Notes under the pieces: model-generated
Database searches by the model: none
What the model was told of the DNA's origin: nothing
The model's input: only the letters and a program-made list of their open reading frames with translations
In this document: positions 26,196-35,739 of the stretch, one piece after another
Numbering within the stretch: the stretch's first letter is position 1
How the letters are laid out: every line of letters begins with the position of its first letter
Assembly: GCF_044326205.1 (NCBI RefSeq)
Contig: NZ_JBIRCY010000001.1
Coordinates: 1 to 64,000 of the forward strand
Direction of reading: 5' to 3'
Length of the DNA stretch: 64,000 bases
Source: Kumtagia sp044326205
Lineage (GTDB): Bacteria; Pseudomonadota; Alphaproteobacteria; Rhizobiales; Rhizobiaceae
Position numbers and translations under genes: made by a program

Positions 26196-27812
26196 TCAAT
26201 GCCTGAAATGCCGGACGCCGGTAAACACCATGGCGATGCCATGCGCGTCGGCGGCCGCGATCACGTCCTCGTCGCGCATCGAGCCGCCCGGCTGGATGAC
26301 GGCGGTCGCGCCAGCCTCGACCGCTGCCAGCAACCCGTCGGCAAAGGGGAAGAAGGCGTCGGAGGCGACCACCGAGCCTTTTGTCAGCGGCTCGGCCAGT
26401 CCGGCAGCCTCGGCCGCGTCCAGCGCCTTGCGAGCTGCGATGTGGGAAGAGTCGACGCGGCTCATCTGGCCGGCGCCGATGCCGACCGTCGCACCGTCCC
26501 TGGCGTAGACGATGGCGTTCGACTTCACATGCTTGGCGACGCGGAAGGCGAAGCGCAGATCGGCCAACTCCGTCTCGCTCGGAGCACGTTTCGTCACCAC
26601 CTTCAGGTCGAGCGCGTCGACCACCGCATTGTCGCGCGACTGCACAAGCAGACCGCCGGCGACCGATTTCACCGTGATCCCGGCCGTGGCAGGGTTCGGC
26701 AAGCCGCCGGTCACCAGCAGGCGAAGGTTCTTCTTCGCGGCGATGATCGCCAGCGCTTCCTCGCTGGCCTCCGGCGCGATGATCACCTCGGTAAACGTCT
26801 TGACGATCTCTTCCGCCGCCTCGGCGTCGAGCAGCCGGTTGACGGCGACGATGCCGCCGAAGGCCGAGACGGGATCGCAAGCGAGCGCCTTGGCGTAGGC
26901 CTCGCGCAGCGTGCCGCCGACGCCGACGCCGCAGGGGTTGGCGTGCTTGATGATGGCGACCGCCGCCGACTGCGTGGGATCGAACTCGCCGACCAGCTCG
27001 AAGGCGGCGTCGGTATCATTGATGTTGTTGTAGGAAAGCTGCTTGCCCTGCAGTTGCCGGGCGGTCGCCACGCCCGGCCTTTTGTCGCCGGTGACGTAGA
27101 AACCCGCCGACTGGTGCGGGTTCTCGCCATAGCGCATGACTGTCTCCAGTTTTCCGCTGAAGGCGCGCCAGGCGGGGTGCTCGACCTCCAGCGTTTCGGC
27201 GAACCATTGCGAGATCGCCGCGTCATAGGCCGCGGTGCGGGCAAACGCCTTGGCCGCCAGTTTCTTGCGGAACTCCAGCGTCAGGCTGCCGGTGTTGAGC
27301 TCCAGCGCGTTGAGCACGGCGGCATAGTCGTCGGGTTCGGTGACGACGGCCACATAGGCGTGGTTCTTCGCCGACGCCCGCACCATGGCCGGCCCGCCGA
27401 TATCGATGTTTTCGACCACTGACGGATAGTCCGCGCCGGAGTGGCGCACCTCCTCGAACGGATAGAGATTGACGACGACGAGGTCGATCGGCTCGATGCC
27501 GTTCTGCCGCATCGCCGCGGTGTGCTCGGGATCGTCGCGCACGCCGAGCAGGGCGCCGTGGACCGCCGGATGCAGCGTCTTGACGCGCCCGTCCATGATC
27601 TCGGGAAAACCCGTCAGTTCCGACACGTCGCGCACGGCGAGACCGGCGGCGGCAATCGCCTTGGCCGTTCCGCCCGTCGAGACCAGTTCGATGCCGAAGC
27701 CGGTCAGCGCCCGCGCGAATTCGACGAGGCCGGCCTTGTCGGAGACGGAAAGCAGCGCGCGGCGGACCATGACGAGATCGGGCGCGGGGATTTTTTTCGA
27801 GGCAACGGCCAT
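26196..27812 (-). CDS. purH: Bifunctional AICAR transformylase / IMP cyclohydrolase
   Basis: The 538-residue product has the N-terminal IMP cyclohydrolase (MGS-like) domain with RRALLSVSDKAGLVEFA and STGGTAKAI, and the C-terminal transformylase with NPHQSAGFYV, KHANPCGVGVG and AFGGIVAVNR. It performs the last two steps of IMP synthesis in the cytoplasm. The ATG at 27812 gives the usual length although its Shine-Dalgarno is poor. It heads a minus-strand series: heparinase and rsmB lie just upstream on the same strand. Confidence 0.97.
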   Translation of the reverse strand: MAVASKKIPAPDLVMVRRALLSVSDKAGLVEFARALTGFGIELVSTGGTAKAIAAAGLAVRDVSELTGFPEIMDGRVKTLHPAVHGALLGVRDDPEHTAAMRQNGIEPIDLVVVNLYPFEEVRHSGADYPSVVENIDIGGPAMVRASAKNHAYVAVVTEPDDYAAVLNALELNTGSLTLEFRKKLAAKAFARTAAYDAAISQWFAETLEVEHPAWRAFSGKLETVMRYGENPHQSAGFYVTGDKRPGVATARQLQGKQLSYNNINDTDAAFELVGEFDPTQSAAVAIIKHANPCGVGVGGTLREAYAKALACDPVSAFGGIVAVNRLLDAEAAEEIVKTFTEVIIAPEASEEALAIIAAKKNLRLLVTGGLPNPATAGITVKSVAGGLLVQSRDNAVVDALDLKVVTKRAPSETELADLRFAFRVAKHVKSNAIVYARDGATVGIGAGQMSRVDSSHIAARKALDAAEAAGLAEPLTKGSVVASDAFFPFADGLLAAVEAGATAVIQPGGSMRDEDVIAAADAHGIAMVFTGVRHFRH

Positions 27813-27891
27813 GGGAGGGTCTTTCGCGACGGGGCGTTGGGTGCGACCTAACACGGGCTGGCCGGAAATCAAGGGAGTCGCGGGCCGGGGA

Positions 27892-29598
27892 TCATACCTG
27901 CGGCATCGCCGGTTCGCGGCGTTTCTTCTGGAATTGCCATTGCGCCTCCGGCACCTCGGAAGCCCGGAACGCCAGCACGATCTGGCGGCTGCGGCGCGGG
28001 CCGCCGAGCGCGGCGAAGAAGATCGATTCCTCGACCCGCGGCGCAATGTTGGTGGAAAAGAACCAGCGGTCGGCGTTAGGCGGCGCAAGCACCAGCCGCC
28101 CCTGGTTGTCGCGGAACAGTTCCACCTCCGGATGGAGATGGAAACGGATGGCCACCGCATCCTGTTCGGAAGCCGGCCCGCCCTGCAGCGTGAAGCGGTC
28201 CAGGCCGGCCAGCGTCTCGCCTTCCGCCGAGAGCGTCAGCCGGCGTTCGTGGTAGATGCCGAAACGCCTGACATAGCCGTCGTGGCCGGCGATAAAACCC
28301 TGGGCGCCCGGCTGGTCGAGCCGGTCGCAGCGCACTTCGTGCGGCCCGTCGACCAGCGGCGCGCCGATGATGCTGCTGATGCGTTCCGGATGGCTGAAAC
28401 GCGCCAGCGACGTATCGTTGATGGAGGCGGTGGAATGCGCGGCGGTGGCGCGGCCGAGCGGGCGGAATTCTTCCGCGCCATAGGTGTCGACGCCGGCATT
28501 GACGACGAACTGGTGCCGGCCCGACGACAGCTCGAAGGACAGGCAGCCGGCGTGCGCGGCCTCGGCGACCTCCAGGGGCGGCGGCGCGCCGGTGTCGGCG
28601 ATCACCACCGTTCCGCCCATGGAAAGCCGCTCATAGCCGGAATGCGGCGCATGCAGCAGCGGCGCGCCGGCCGTGTCGTCATGGCGCAGTATGGCGGCCA
28701 CGCGTTCGTGGATGGTGACGCCCATGCCGTTGAAATGCGCGAGGCTGCCGTCGGCATGGCGGAAGAAGCGCAGCGCCGGCAGCATGCGTTCGACCGCGCC
28801 GATCAGCGCCCCCGGCGGGGCTTCCGCCTGGTTGGCGTAGGTCTGGCGCAGCGGCAGGAGATCGGCCAGCAGTTCCATGACCGCCATCGGATTGCGCGAG
28901 ATGTGGCCGCCGTCGGGCAGGACCTGGCGTTCCAGTTCGTCCGCGAGGTTGCGGGTGGCGTTGCGCAGCGCCGAGGGCGGTGCGGGCAGCGAGAGCGCGG
29001 CATAGGCCAGCGCGATGCGGGCGCGCAATTTGCCCTCGCCGTCCGGCATTTCCCGCACCACCGAGCGGAGGTAGCGGATCTGCATCGCCAGCGATCTCAG
29101 GAACGAGCGATAGAAGGCGAATTCGGCGCCTTGCAGGACCACCGACGAATGCTGCAGCCAGGCGATCAGGCGCTTGGCCGTCATCGCCGGCTCCCACGCG
29201 ACGCCCGCAATGTGCGAGCCGTGCGCCGCGATCCAGTCGGACACCAGCGCGCGGGCGTTGGCGGCGGCGAGTTCGGTGCCGGCGGCGCGCATGTGGCGAA
29301 GCCAGCGAAACCCGTTCAGGGACTTCAGCCAGCCACGATCCGTCACGTCCAGCAGGAAGGGCGAACGGCCCCCCGTCTCGACCATATGGCCGCTCAGCGG
29401 AAAACGGCCGTGATAGATTTCCACCGCCACCTGCGGGTCGGCGAGGCGCAGGTCCGGCGGTGCGATCAGCACACGCTCCGGCGTGCGGCCGCTGTAGCGC
29501 CAGCGGTAGAGCGGGCCCGTGCGCAGGCGACGGCGACCCCTCCGCCAATATTCCCTGGCGACCAGCGTCCACAGACGCCTCGTGCTGGCAGCCGCCAA
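27892..29598 (-). CDS. Heparinase II/III family protein
   Basis: The 568-residue product is chosen from a TTG at 29598 that has AGGAG six bases upstream; an open frame continues further but overlaps rsmB. The N-terminus (REYWRRGRRRLRTGPLYRWRY) precedes an alpha-toroid helical domain. The C-terminal half holds the beta-sandwich with LSMGGTVVIADTGAPPP, HSTASINDTSLARF and GHDGYVRRFGIYHERRL. Relatives cleave acidic polysaccharides, but the alphaproteobacterial group has no proven substrate. No clear signal peptide is visible, which is odd for a secreted lyase. It lies between rsmB and purH. Confidence 0.85.
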   Translation of the reverse strand: MAAASTRRLWTLVAREYWRRGRRRLRTGPLYRWRYSGRTPERVLIAPPDLRLADPQVAVEIYHGRFPLSGHMVETGGRSPFLLDVTDRGWLKSLNGFRWLRHMRAAGTELAAANARALVSDWIAAHGSHIAGVAWEPAMTAKRLIAWLQHSSVVLQGAEFAFYRSFLRSLAMQIRYLRSVVREMPDGEGKLRARIALAYAALSLPAPPSALRNATRNLADELERQVLPDGGHISRNPMAVMELLADLLPLRQTYANQAEAPPGALIGAVERMLPALRFFRHADGSLAHFNGMGVTIHERVAAILRHDDTAGAPLLHAPHSGYERLSMGGTVVIADTGAPPPLEVAEAAHAGCLSFELSSGRHQFVVNAGVDTYGAEEFRPLGRATAAHSTASINDTSLARFSHPERISSIIGAPLVDGPHEVRCDRLDQPGAQGFIAGHDGYVRRFGIYHERRLTLSAEGETLAGLDRFTLQGGPASEQDAVAIRFHLHPEVELFRDNQGRLVLAPPNADRWFFSTNIAPRVEESIFFAALGGPRRSRQIVLAFRASEVPEAQWQFQKKRREPAMPQV

Positions 29599-29687
29599 AA
29601 ATTGCTCCTGGGCTTCGGCTAATTCGCGCCTTGTAGATGATTCAGCCGATGCTGCGAAGGCGAAACGAGATGTTTGGCCGAGCCGGC

Positions 29688-31088
29688 TCAGATGCTGCGG
29701 CGCAGGCGCGCGGCGAAAAATCCATCCATGCCCGAAAGCGATGCGTCCGCCATCGGCATGTCCGCCGGCGTGGTGCGCAGCCAGCCCTCCGGCGTGATGA
29801 AATCGTCGATCCCGGCGAATTCGCCCCGTTCGATCGGGTCGGTAGCGAAATCGGTGCTTTGCGAAAGGAACTGCCGGATCATCTCCTCGCCCTCCAGCGG
29901 ATCGAGCGAGCAATTTGAGAAGACGATCCTTCCGCCGGGCTTGAGCAAACGTACGGCATGATCCAGCAAGCGGCGTTGCAGGCCGGCAAGCTTCTCGATG
30001 TCAGCGGGCGACTTCGTCCACGGCACGTCCGGATGGCGGCGCACGGTGCCGGTCGACGAACAGGGCGCATCGAGCAGCACCGCGTCGAACGTCTCGGGCG
30101 GCATCCAATCGATGGCATCGGCCTGGACGATCTCCGCCTTCAGCCCGAGCCGGTCGAGATTGGTTTGCAGCCGCGCCAGCCGGCTGCGCGAACTGTCTAC
30201 GGCGGTGACGGTCGCGCCGGCCGCGGCAAGCTGGGCCGTCTTGCCGCCGGGCGCGGCGCAAAGGTCGGCGACGCGCAGCCCCGCCACATCGCCAAACAGT
30301 TTTGCCGGCAGCGCGGCGGCCGCATCCTGCACCCACCACGCGCCCTCCGCATAGAAAGGCAACTCGGCTACGGTGGCGGGCAGCCTGCCGACCCGGACAG
30401 AGCCCGTCGGCAGCACGACGCCGCCGAAAATGTTCGCCCAGTGCTGCGGATCAGTCTTTACGGTGAAGTCCGTCAGCGACTCCAGCCGATGCGCGGCAAG
30501 GATTTCTTTCGCGCGCTCAGGACCATACGCCTCGCGCAGCCGCGCAACAAACCAGTCGGGCGCATCCGTCACTGCCGCGAGGGTTTCTGGCAGGTCGGCC
30601 GCCTTGTCGCGGGCAACACCCCTCAGCACGGCGTTGACCAGTGCCGCGAAACGGGCGGTGCGTGGGTCGCCCTTCGCATGCGTCACGGCAAGGTCGACGG
30701 CTGCGCTGTCGGGCACATCGAGAAACAGGATCTGCGCCGCGCCGACATGCAGGATGTGCGACAGCGTCGTCGCGTTGGCCGGCAGCGGCGAGCGCAGCCG
30801 CGCCGACATCAGCGCCTCGATTGTTCTGCGGTAACGGAGCGCGGTGACGAGGATGGCGCGGACCAATCCGCGGTCGCGCTGGTCGAGTGCCTTGAATTGC
30901 GGATGGCCGTGCTCCTGGTCGGTCAGGCCGTCGAGCGGCGTCTTTGCATCGACCACCGCCGCGAGCAGCCGCGCCGCCGCCATGCGCGCGGCGAGGCCGG
31001 GTGCGGACGGCTCGGCAGGCCGGCCCGGCTGGGAGGAAGAGTGCTTGCTGCGTCGTCTGTCCCGCGGCGGCGATCCTTCGCCGCTCAC
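29688..31088 (-). CDS. rsmB: 16S rRNA m5C967 methyltransferase
   Basis: The 466-residue product has an N-terminal NusB-like RNA-binding domain (about 30-170: AARLLAAVVD to VNAVLRGVARD) and a C-terminal RsmB/Sun methyltransferase domain with CAAPGGKTAQLAA, LLDAPCSSTGTVRRHPD and SNCSLDPLEGEE. Both cysteines used by m5C-RNA methyltransferases are present. It modifies 16S rRNA at position 967 by E. coli numbering. The start is a GTG at 31088 sharing GTGA with the htpX stop, so the two are translationally coupled. Confidence 0.93.
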   Translation of the reverse strand: MSGEGSPPRDRRRSKHSSSQPGRPAEPSAPGLAARMAAARLLAAVVDAKTPLDGLTDQEHGHPQFKALDQRDRGLVRAILVTALRYRRTIEALMSARLRSPLPANATTLSHILHVGAAQILFLDVPDSAAVDLAVTHAKGDPRTARFAALVNAVLRGVARDKAADLPETLAAVTDAPDWFVARLREAYGPERAKEILAAHRLESLTDFTVKTDPQHWANIFGGVVLPTGSVRVGRLPATVAELPFYAEGAWWVQDAAAALPAKLFGDVAGLRVADLCAAPGGKTAQLAAAGATVTAVDSSRSRLARLQTNLDRLGLKAEIVQADAIDWMPPETFDAVLLDAPCSSTGTVRRHPDVPWTKSPADIEKLAGLQRRLLDHAVRLLKPGGRIVFSNCSLDPLEGEEMIRQFLSQSTDFATDPIERGEFAGIDDFITPEGWLRTTPADMPMADASLSGMDGFFAARLRRSI

Positions 31089-32122
31089 GACCAGCGGCCC
31101 TTGCCGCTCTTCGGACCGGTCGGGTTGCGTCCCCAGGGATTGGCCTTGGGTTCAGGCTCCGGGTCTGGCTCGGCGGGCGCAGCCGATGGGTTTCCCCACG
31201 GTCCGCCTGTTGAGGCAGGCTTGCGGGCAGGCGTCTCGGCGCGTGGCTGGGGACGAGGCTGGGCGGCCTGGTCCGAGCCGAACTCCTGCGTCATCGCCTC
31301 AAGTGCGGCGATGCGGTTTTCCGTGTCCGGGTGCGTCGAGAACAGATTGTCCATGCGCTCGCCCGACAGTGGATTGATGATGAACAGCGGCGCGGTCGCG
31401 GGATTGCGCTCGGCGTCGTCGTTGGGGATACGCTCGACGTTGCGGGCGATCTTGTTCAGCGCCGAGGCCAGCCAGAGCGGATGGCCGCAGATCTCGGCGC
31501 CGCGCCGGTCGGCGGAGTACTCGCGGGTGCGGCTGATCGCCATCTGCACGATAGCGGCGGCGAGCGGCGCCACGATCATGGCGACGAGCACGCCGATGAA
31601 GCCCAGCGGATTGTTGTTTTCGCGATTTCCCCCGAAGAAGAAGGCGAAGTTGCCAAGCATGGAGATCGCGCCGGCAAGCGTGGCGGTGATCGTCATGGTC
31701 AGCGTGTCGCGGTTCTGCACATGGGCGAGTTCGTGCGCCATCACGCCGGCGACTTCCTCGTAGGAGAGGCGGTTGAGCAAGCCGGTGGTGGCGGCCACGG
31801 CGGCGTTCTGAGGGTTGCGCCCGGTGGCGAAGGCGTTGGGCTGCGGATTGTCGATCAGATAGACCTTCGGCATCGGCAGGTTGGCGCGCGCGGCGAGGTC
31901 GCGCACGATGCGGTAATATTCCGGCGCGTTGCGCTCGTCGACCTCGACCGCGTGGTGCATGCGCAGCACCATCTTGTCGGCGTTCCAGTAGCTGAACAGG
32001 TTCATGCCGGCGGCGATGAGGAAAGCGATCATCATGCCGCCCGAGCCGCCGATCAGATATCCGACCCCCATGAACAGCGCCGTCATCAGCGCCAGAAGCA
32101 TGGCAGTCCGCATCATGTTCAT
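31085..32122 (-). CDS. htpX: Membrane zinc metalloprotease HtpX
   Basis: The 345-residue product has hydrophobic segments near the N-terminus and around 145-185, the zinc motif HELAHVQNRD and the downstream SADRRGAEI glutamate region. HtpX degrades damaged inner-membrane proteins and is stress-induced in other bacteria. A proline-rich tail (about 290-345) is an extension beyond the usual core. AAGGAG precedes the ATG at 32122. It heads an htpX-rsmB operon and is divergent from the DUF1674 gene. Confidence 0.95.
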   Translation of the reverse strand: MNMMRTAMLLALMTALFMGVGYLIGGSGGMMIAFLIAAGMNLFSYWNADKMVLRMHHAVEVDERNAPEYYRIVRDLAARANLPMPKVYLIDNPQPNAFATGRNPQNAAVAATTGLLNRLSYEEVAGVMAHELAHVQNRDTLTMTITATLAGAISMLGNFAFFFGGNRENNNPLGFIGVLVAMIVAPLAAAIVQMAISRTREYSADRRGAEICGHPLWLASALNKIARNVERIPNDDAERNPATAPLFIINPLSGERMDNLFSTHPDTENRIAALEAMTQEFGSDQAAQPRPQPRAETPARKPASTGGPWGNPSAAPAEPDPEPEPKANPWGRNPTGPKSGKGRWS

Positions 32123-32192
32123 TGAAAGCTCCTTGCAGGTCGATCCCAGAGGATTTGCTGCTATATGATGGGGGAGACGCGAGGTTGTTTCA

Positions 32193-32444
32193 ATGATTTC
32201 CGACGAAGACGCAATGGCCGTACCCGCCGGCGAAGCGGCAGCAAACCCGCCGGCTTCCAACGGTCCATCGCAAGCAAGGCCGCTGACGGCCGCGGCCCGC
32301 AGGGCGCTTGACGAAGCGGCGGCGCGCCGTGCCCAGACCGAAGCGCGGGTGGCCGCCATGCCGCGCGAGTTCGGCGGCCGCCGCGGCGAGGAACCGGTCC
32401 GTTACGGAGACTGGGAAATCAAGGGCATCGCCAGCGATTTCTAA
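32193..32444 (+). CDS. DUF1674 protein, SDHAF4-like
   Basis: The 83-residue product ends with the DUF1674 signature EFGGRRGEEPVRYGDWEIKGIASDF. Mitochondrial members (Sdh8/SDHAF4) assist assembly of the flavinylated succinate dehydrogenase subunit, and the bacterial proteins are thought to do the same. The N-terminal 50 residues are Ala/Pro-rich and probably disordered. The shared upstream region with htpX is only 70 bp and contains CTATAT at 32161-32166, identical to the rhizobial -10 consensus. Confidence 0.85.
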   Translation: MISDEDAMAVPAGEAAANPPASNGPSQARPLTAAARRALDEAAARRAQTEARVAAMPREFGGRRGEEPVRYGDWEIKGIASDF

Positions 32445-32561
32445 CGTTTCGTGGTTCGGTCGGGGCCGCGCCCAGCCTGCCGAACGAACTGTCCAGTCGG
32501 AACAAAATCGGCCTCCGTCGCGTTTTGGACGACTTCTTTTCCAGATGCGGGGAGGCAATCC

Positions 32562-33431
32562 ATGCTCATTCGGCTCGGCTATGAAATCGCGATTTCCTGC
32601 CCTCAGCCGACGCCGGTGATCTCCCTTCTCGAAATCCACCGTGACCGTCAACCCGACATCAAGCGCCAGACCCGCGTCCTGACCTCGCCCTCGGTGCCGA
32701 CGCGAATTTACACGGATCTCTTCGGCAACATCTGCCGCCGGTTCAGCGCCCCCGCGGGCGGCGTGCGCATCCTCTACGATGCCGTCGTCGAGGACAGCGG
32801 CGAGCCGGACGCGGCAAATACGCTGGCGCAGGAAAGCCTGGTCGAAAACCTGCCCGACGATGTGCTGGGCTACCTGCTCGGCAGCCGCTATTGCGAGACC
32901 GACCATCTGATGGGACCTGCGTGGCAGCTCTTCGGCCATCTTCCGCCGGGTTGGGCGCGCGTGCAGGCGATCGTCGACTATGTCCATGCGCGTCTGTCGT
33001 TCGGTTATGGCTATGCCCGCGCGACCCGAACGGCGGCACAGGCGCATGAGGAGCGCGTCGGCGTCTGCCGCGACTTCGCGCATCTGGCAATCACGTTCTG
33101 CCGCTGCATGAACATCCCGGCGCGCTACGTGAACGGCTATCTCGGCGACATCGGCGTTCCCGCCGACCCGGCGCCGATGGATTTCAGCGCCTGGATGGAG
33201 GCCTATCTCGACGGCAAGTGGTACAGTTTCGATCCGCGCCACAACATTCCCCGCATCGGCCGCGTGGTGATCGCGCGCGGCCGTGACGCTACCGACGTGC
33301 CGCTGCTGCATACGTTCGGGCCGCACTCGCTGTCGACCTTCAAGGTCTGGACCTATGAGCAGGAGACGTCGGCGACGCAGGCGCCGGTGAGGGCCATCAA
33401 CCGTATGATCGGCACGCATATGCTCTCATAG
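32562..33431 (+). CDS. Transglutaminase-like cysteine protease
   Basis: The 289-residue product has an N-terminal bacterial beta-sandwich (to about 130) and a transglutaminase-like core with the catalytic triad visible: EERVGVCRDFAHLAITFCR (Cys), MDFSAWMEAYLDGKWYSFDPRHN (His and Asp in variant context). Such proteins act as proteases or amidases rather than true transglutaminases. No signal peptide is present, so it is probably cytosolic. GGGGAGG precedes the ATG at 32562. Confidence 0.87.
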   Translation: MLIRLGYEIAISCPQPTPVISLLEIHRDRQPDIKRQTRVLTSPSVPTRIYTDLFGNICRRFSAPAGGVRILYDAVVEDSGEPDAANTLAQESLVENLPDDVLGYLLGSRYCETDHLMGPAWQLFGHLPPGWARVQAIVDYVHARLSFGYGYARATRTAAQAHEERVGVCRDFAHLAITFCRCMNIPARYVNGYLGDIGVPADPAPMDFSAWMEAYLDGKWYSFDPRHNIPRIGRVVIARGRDATDVPLLHTFGPHSLSTFKVWTYEQETSATQAPVRAINRMIGTHMLS

Positions 33432-33480
33432 GTTGAATTTTCTCGACTGAGACAACCTTCTCAACTATGTTTGCTCTTGC

Positions 33481-33522
33481 GTGATTCATGGAAAAGGAAT
33501 AAATTCCTTTTCCATGAATCAC
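33481..33522. promoter_or_regulatory. Perfect 42-bp palindrome over the nuclease start
   Basis: The arms 33481-33500 (gtgattcatggaaaaggaat) and 33503-33522 are exact reverse complements with only two bases between. The ATG of the nuclease gene (33514) lies inside the right arm. As RNA it would bury the start codon in a 20-bp hairpin. As DNA it could be an operator or a terminator for the gene before. Confidence 0.85.
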
Positions 33523-33978
33523 CATACCTTCCTTCGCCGTGGCATTTCGGCCCTGCTCGCAGCGGTGGGGATCATCGGCGTGTTTCCGTGCAAGGCAGGG
33601 CTCGCCGCCGCAAGCTTCGCAGGGCCGGTAGAGGCGCGAGTGCTTTCGGTTCTCGACGGCGACACCTTTGTCGCCGAGACGCATGTGTGGCCGGGGCAAT
33701 TCGTTCGGATCAATGTTCGTATTCGCGGGGTAGACGCGCCGGAGATGAAAGGCCGCTGCGCATCCGAGCGGCAAGCGGCGCGGCAGGCGCGCGACGTGCT
33801 GTCGCTCATGCTGGGCGACGATCCCATCGTCATCTCCAACATCGGCGGCGCCAAATATTACGGCCGGGTGCTGGCCGACGTGTTCACGGCCGAGGGCGAG
33901 GAGGTCTCGCGGGTCCTGATCGAGGAAGGGCTGGCCCGCCCCTACAAGGGCGGCAAGCGGCAAAGCTGGTGCGAATGA
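33514..33978 (+). CDS. Exported thermonuclease-like protein (SNase family)
   Basis: The 154-residue product has a signal peptide and a staphylococcal nuclease fold. The VLDGDTFVAE strand, VRIRGVDAPEMKGRC and YYGRVLADVF motifs hold the expected arginines and acidic residues. A C-terminal GLARPYKGGKRQSWCE is typical of bacterial short SNase proteins. It probably cleaves nucleic acids outside the cytoplasm. An in-frame GTG at 33481 would add 11 residues; neither start has a good Shine-Dalgarno because of the palindrome. Confidence 0.85.
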   Translation: MNHHTFLRRGISALLAAVGIIGVFPCKAGLAAASFAGPVEARVLSVLDGDTFVAETHVWPGQFVRINVRIRGVDAPEMKGRCASERQAARQARDVLSLMLGDDPIVISNIGGAKYYGRVLADVFTAEGEEVSRVLIEEGLARPYKGGKRQSWCE

Positions 33979-34225
33979 TCCGCCGCGATACAGCGCCGCC
34001 GTCCCGATATGGCACATTCTTTCCGGCGCTCGTAGGTCATGGTTAACGCTTGTCAACCAATAGGGCAGGCGCCTGGCCAGCGCTAACCATAACTCCGGGC
34101 GACAGTCAGCAATTTCAAAGAGTTGAGACTTCTCCTCGGCTCTCGGCCGGCAACGACTGATCCAGGCCGGAATCCTGCAATGCGCCTTGCGAACGGTTGG
34201 CGGACCGTCGGCATGGAGGCGGCAG

Positions 34226-35653
34226 ATGAATTCTCTCGGATTGAAGCTCGCGGCGATTCGTTTCGCCGAGGATCGTAGCGGCAACTTCGCGGTGCTCTTC
34301 GGCATGTCGATGATGACGGTCATGATGGCGGCTGGCTTCGGCGTCAACCTGACGCAGGCTTATCATGTGCAGTCCAGCCTTCATGCCGCGCTCGACGCCG
34401 CCGTGACCTCGACGGCCCGCGACATCACGACCGGCGTTATCAAGAAAGAAGACGCGCGTAAGGAGGTGGAGAAGATCCTCTCCGCCAACGCCGACGGCAA
34501 GTTCGCCGACAAGGGCGCTTTCGTGCTCGACACGCTGACAATCGATGACAGCGCCAAGACGCTGGAGGCTACGGCCCACGCCTATGTCGACCCGGCCTTC
34601 CCGTTGTTCGGCTATGATCCGAAGGTGGCGATCACTTCGGCCGCCCTCTATTCCGACAAGAAGGTCGAGATCGCGATGATGCTCGACAATACGTGGTCGA
34701 TGGATCCGAAGTGGGCGTGGGGGCATGACAAGATCGGAGACCTCAAGAAGGCTGCCACCAACGCGGTCAAGCTGGCGCTCGCGCAGAACCGCGACCCGAA
34801 AAATCCACGCGTGCGCGTGGCGCTGGTCCCCTATGCGGATGCGGTCAACATAGGCGATCTCGCCGACCAGGCGAGCTTTTTTGAAACTGCCACCGGTCCG
34901 GACGTTCCTCCCTCGAACTACGTCATCAGTTCGGTGAAGCGGCTGGACAACTGCGTGACCGAGCGCAAACGCATAGACGGCAAGCCGGACTTTACGGACG
35001 ACGGCCCGCAAGAGGAACGGCTCGGGCTGGACAAAAAATGGTATAAGGCGCTGGTCAACCGCGATAACCGATTGAAGCGTAGCGATGGGCAGAAATCCTG
35101 TCCCGATGGTGTGCTCGTGCCACTGACGGCTGATGCTGACAAACTTCTTGACTCGATCGAAGGATACAAAGCGGTTGGTGTCACCGCGGGCGCAATCGGA
35201 ATACAGTGGACCTACTATATGCTGTCGCACCGTTGGGCGAATGCGATAAAGGACGCGTCGATGGGTAAGGGTCCGTCAGACTACGACCCGAAGAAGACCA
35301 CCAAGGTGGCGATCCTGATGACGGACGGCGTGTTCAACACCGCATTTGCTGGTGTTCCCGCCGGCGGAGAACGCGACAGTTCGGTATCGAAGACCAAGTC
35401 GGCGAGCTACGCCAAAAGCCTGTGCAAGAACATGAAAAAGGACGAAATTCAGGTCTTCACCATCGGTTTCGACCTCGACAATGTCGACAAGGACGGTGCG
35501 GACCCGAAGGAGGTCAAGGCCATGCTGAAGGCATGCGCGAGCCCGGACACCAAGACCGTCAAGCACTATTTCGAAGCGTCGACAGGCGCGGAACTGGATG
35601 CAGCTTTCGCCGAAATCATCCGCAACACCGAACGGCTGGCGCTCACCAAGTAG
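34226..35653 (+). CDS. Tad-like pilus-associated VWA domain protein
   Basis: The 475-residue product opens with a TadE/TadG-type hydrophobic leader (DRSGNFAVLFGMSMMTVMMAAGFGVNLTQAY) and a helical stalk. A von Willebrand factor A domain follows, with the metal site VEIAMMLDNTWSMD near 150 and VAILMTDGVFNT near 365. TadG-like proteins sit in the envelope and assist Flp pili or related surface structures, though here no tad genes adjoin. A GGAGG-type site precedes the ATG at 34226. Confidence 0.87.
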   Translation: MNSLGLKLAAIRFAEDRSGNFAVLFGMSMMTVMMAAGFGVNLTQAYHVQSSLHAALDAAVTSTARDITTGVIKKEDARKEVEKILSANADGKFADKGAFVLDTLTIDDSAKTLEATAHAYVDPAFPLFGYDPKVAITSAALYSDKKVEIAMMLDNTWSMDPKWAWGHDKIGDLKKAATNAVKLALAQNRDPKNPRVRVALVPYADAVNIGDLADQASFFETATGPDVPPSNYVISSVKRLDNCVTERKRIDGKPDFTDDGPQEERLGLDKKWYKALVNRDNRLKRSDGQKSCPDGVLVPLTADADKLLDSIEGYKAVGVTAGAIGIQWTYYMLSHRWANAIKDASMGKGPSDYDPKKTTKVAILMTDGVFNTAFAGVPAGGERDSSVSKTKSASYAKSLCKNMKKDEIQVFTIGFDLDNVDKDGADPKEVKAMLKACASPDTKTVKHYFEASTGAELDAAFAEIIRNTERLALTK

Positions 35654-35675
35654 GCGCTTCCGGCGTTAACGACCC

Positions 35676-35714
35676 AAAGAAAAAGGCCTCTGTCCCGACC
35701 GGGACAGAGGCCTT
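35676..35714 (-). terminator. Strong intrinsic terminator
   Basis: A 14-bp perfect stem (35683-35696 with 35701-35714) has a 4-base loop and on the minus strand is followed by TTTTTCTTT. It therefore ends the short minus-strand transcript described next, and may also stop readthrough from the VWA gene on the plus strand. Confidence 0.9.
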
Positions 35715-35739
35715 CCGTGTCTTTCGTCCAGCGCGGCCG

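Noticed and set aside
29599..29913. N-terminal extension of the heparinase gene into rsmB
   Set aside because: The extra 105 codons overlap rsmB and read as low-complexity; the TTG at 29598 has a proper ribosome site.
33397..34347. 316-codon frame opposite the nuclease gene
   Set aside because: It merely reads through the palindrome and the antisense of the SNase motifs; no ribosome site.
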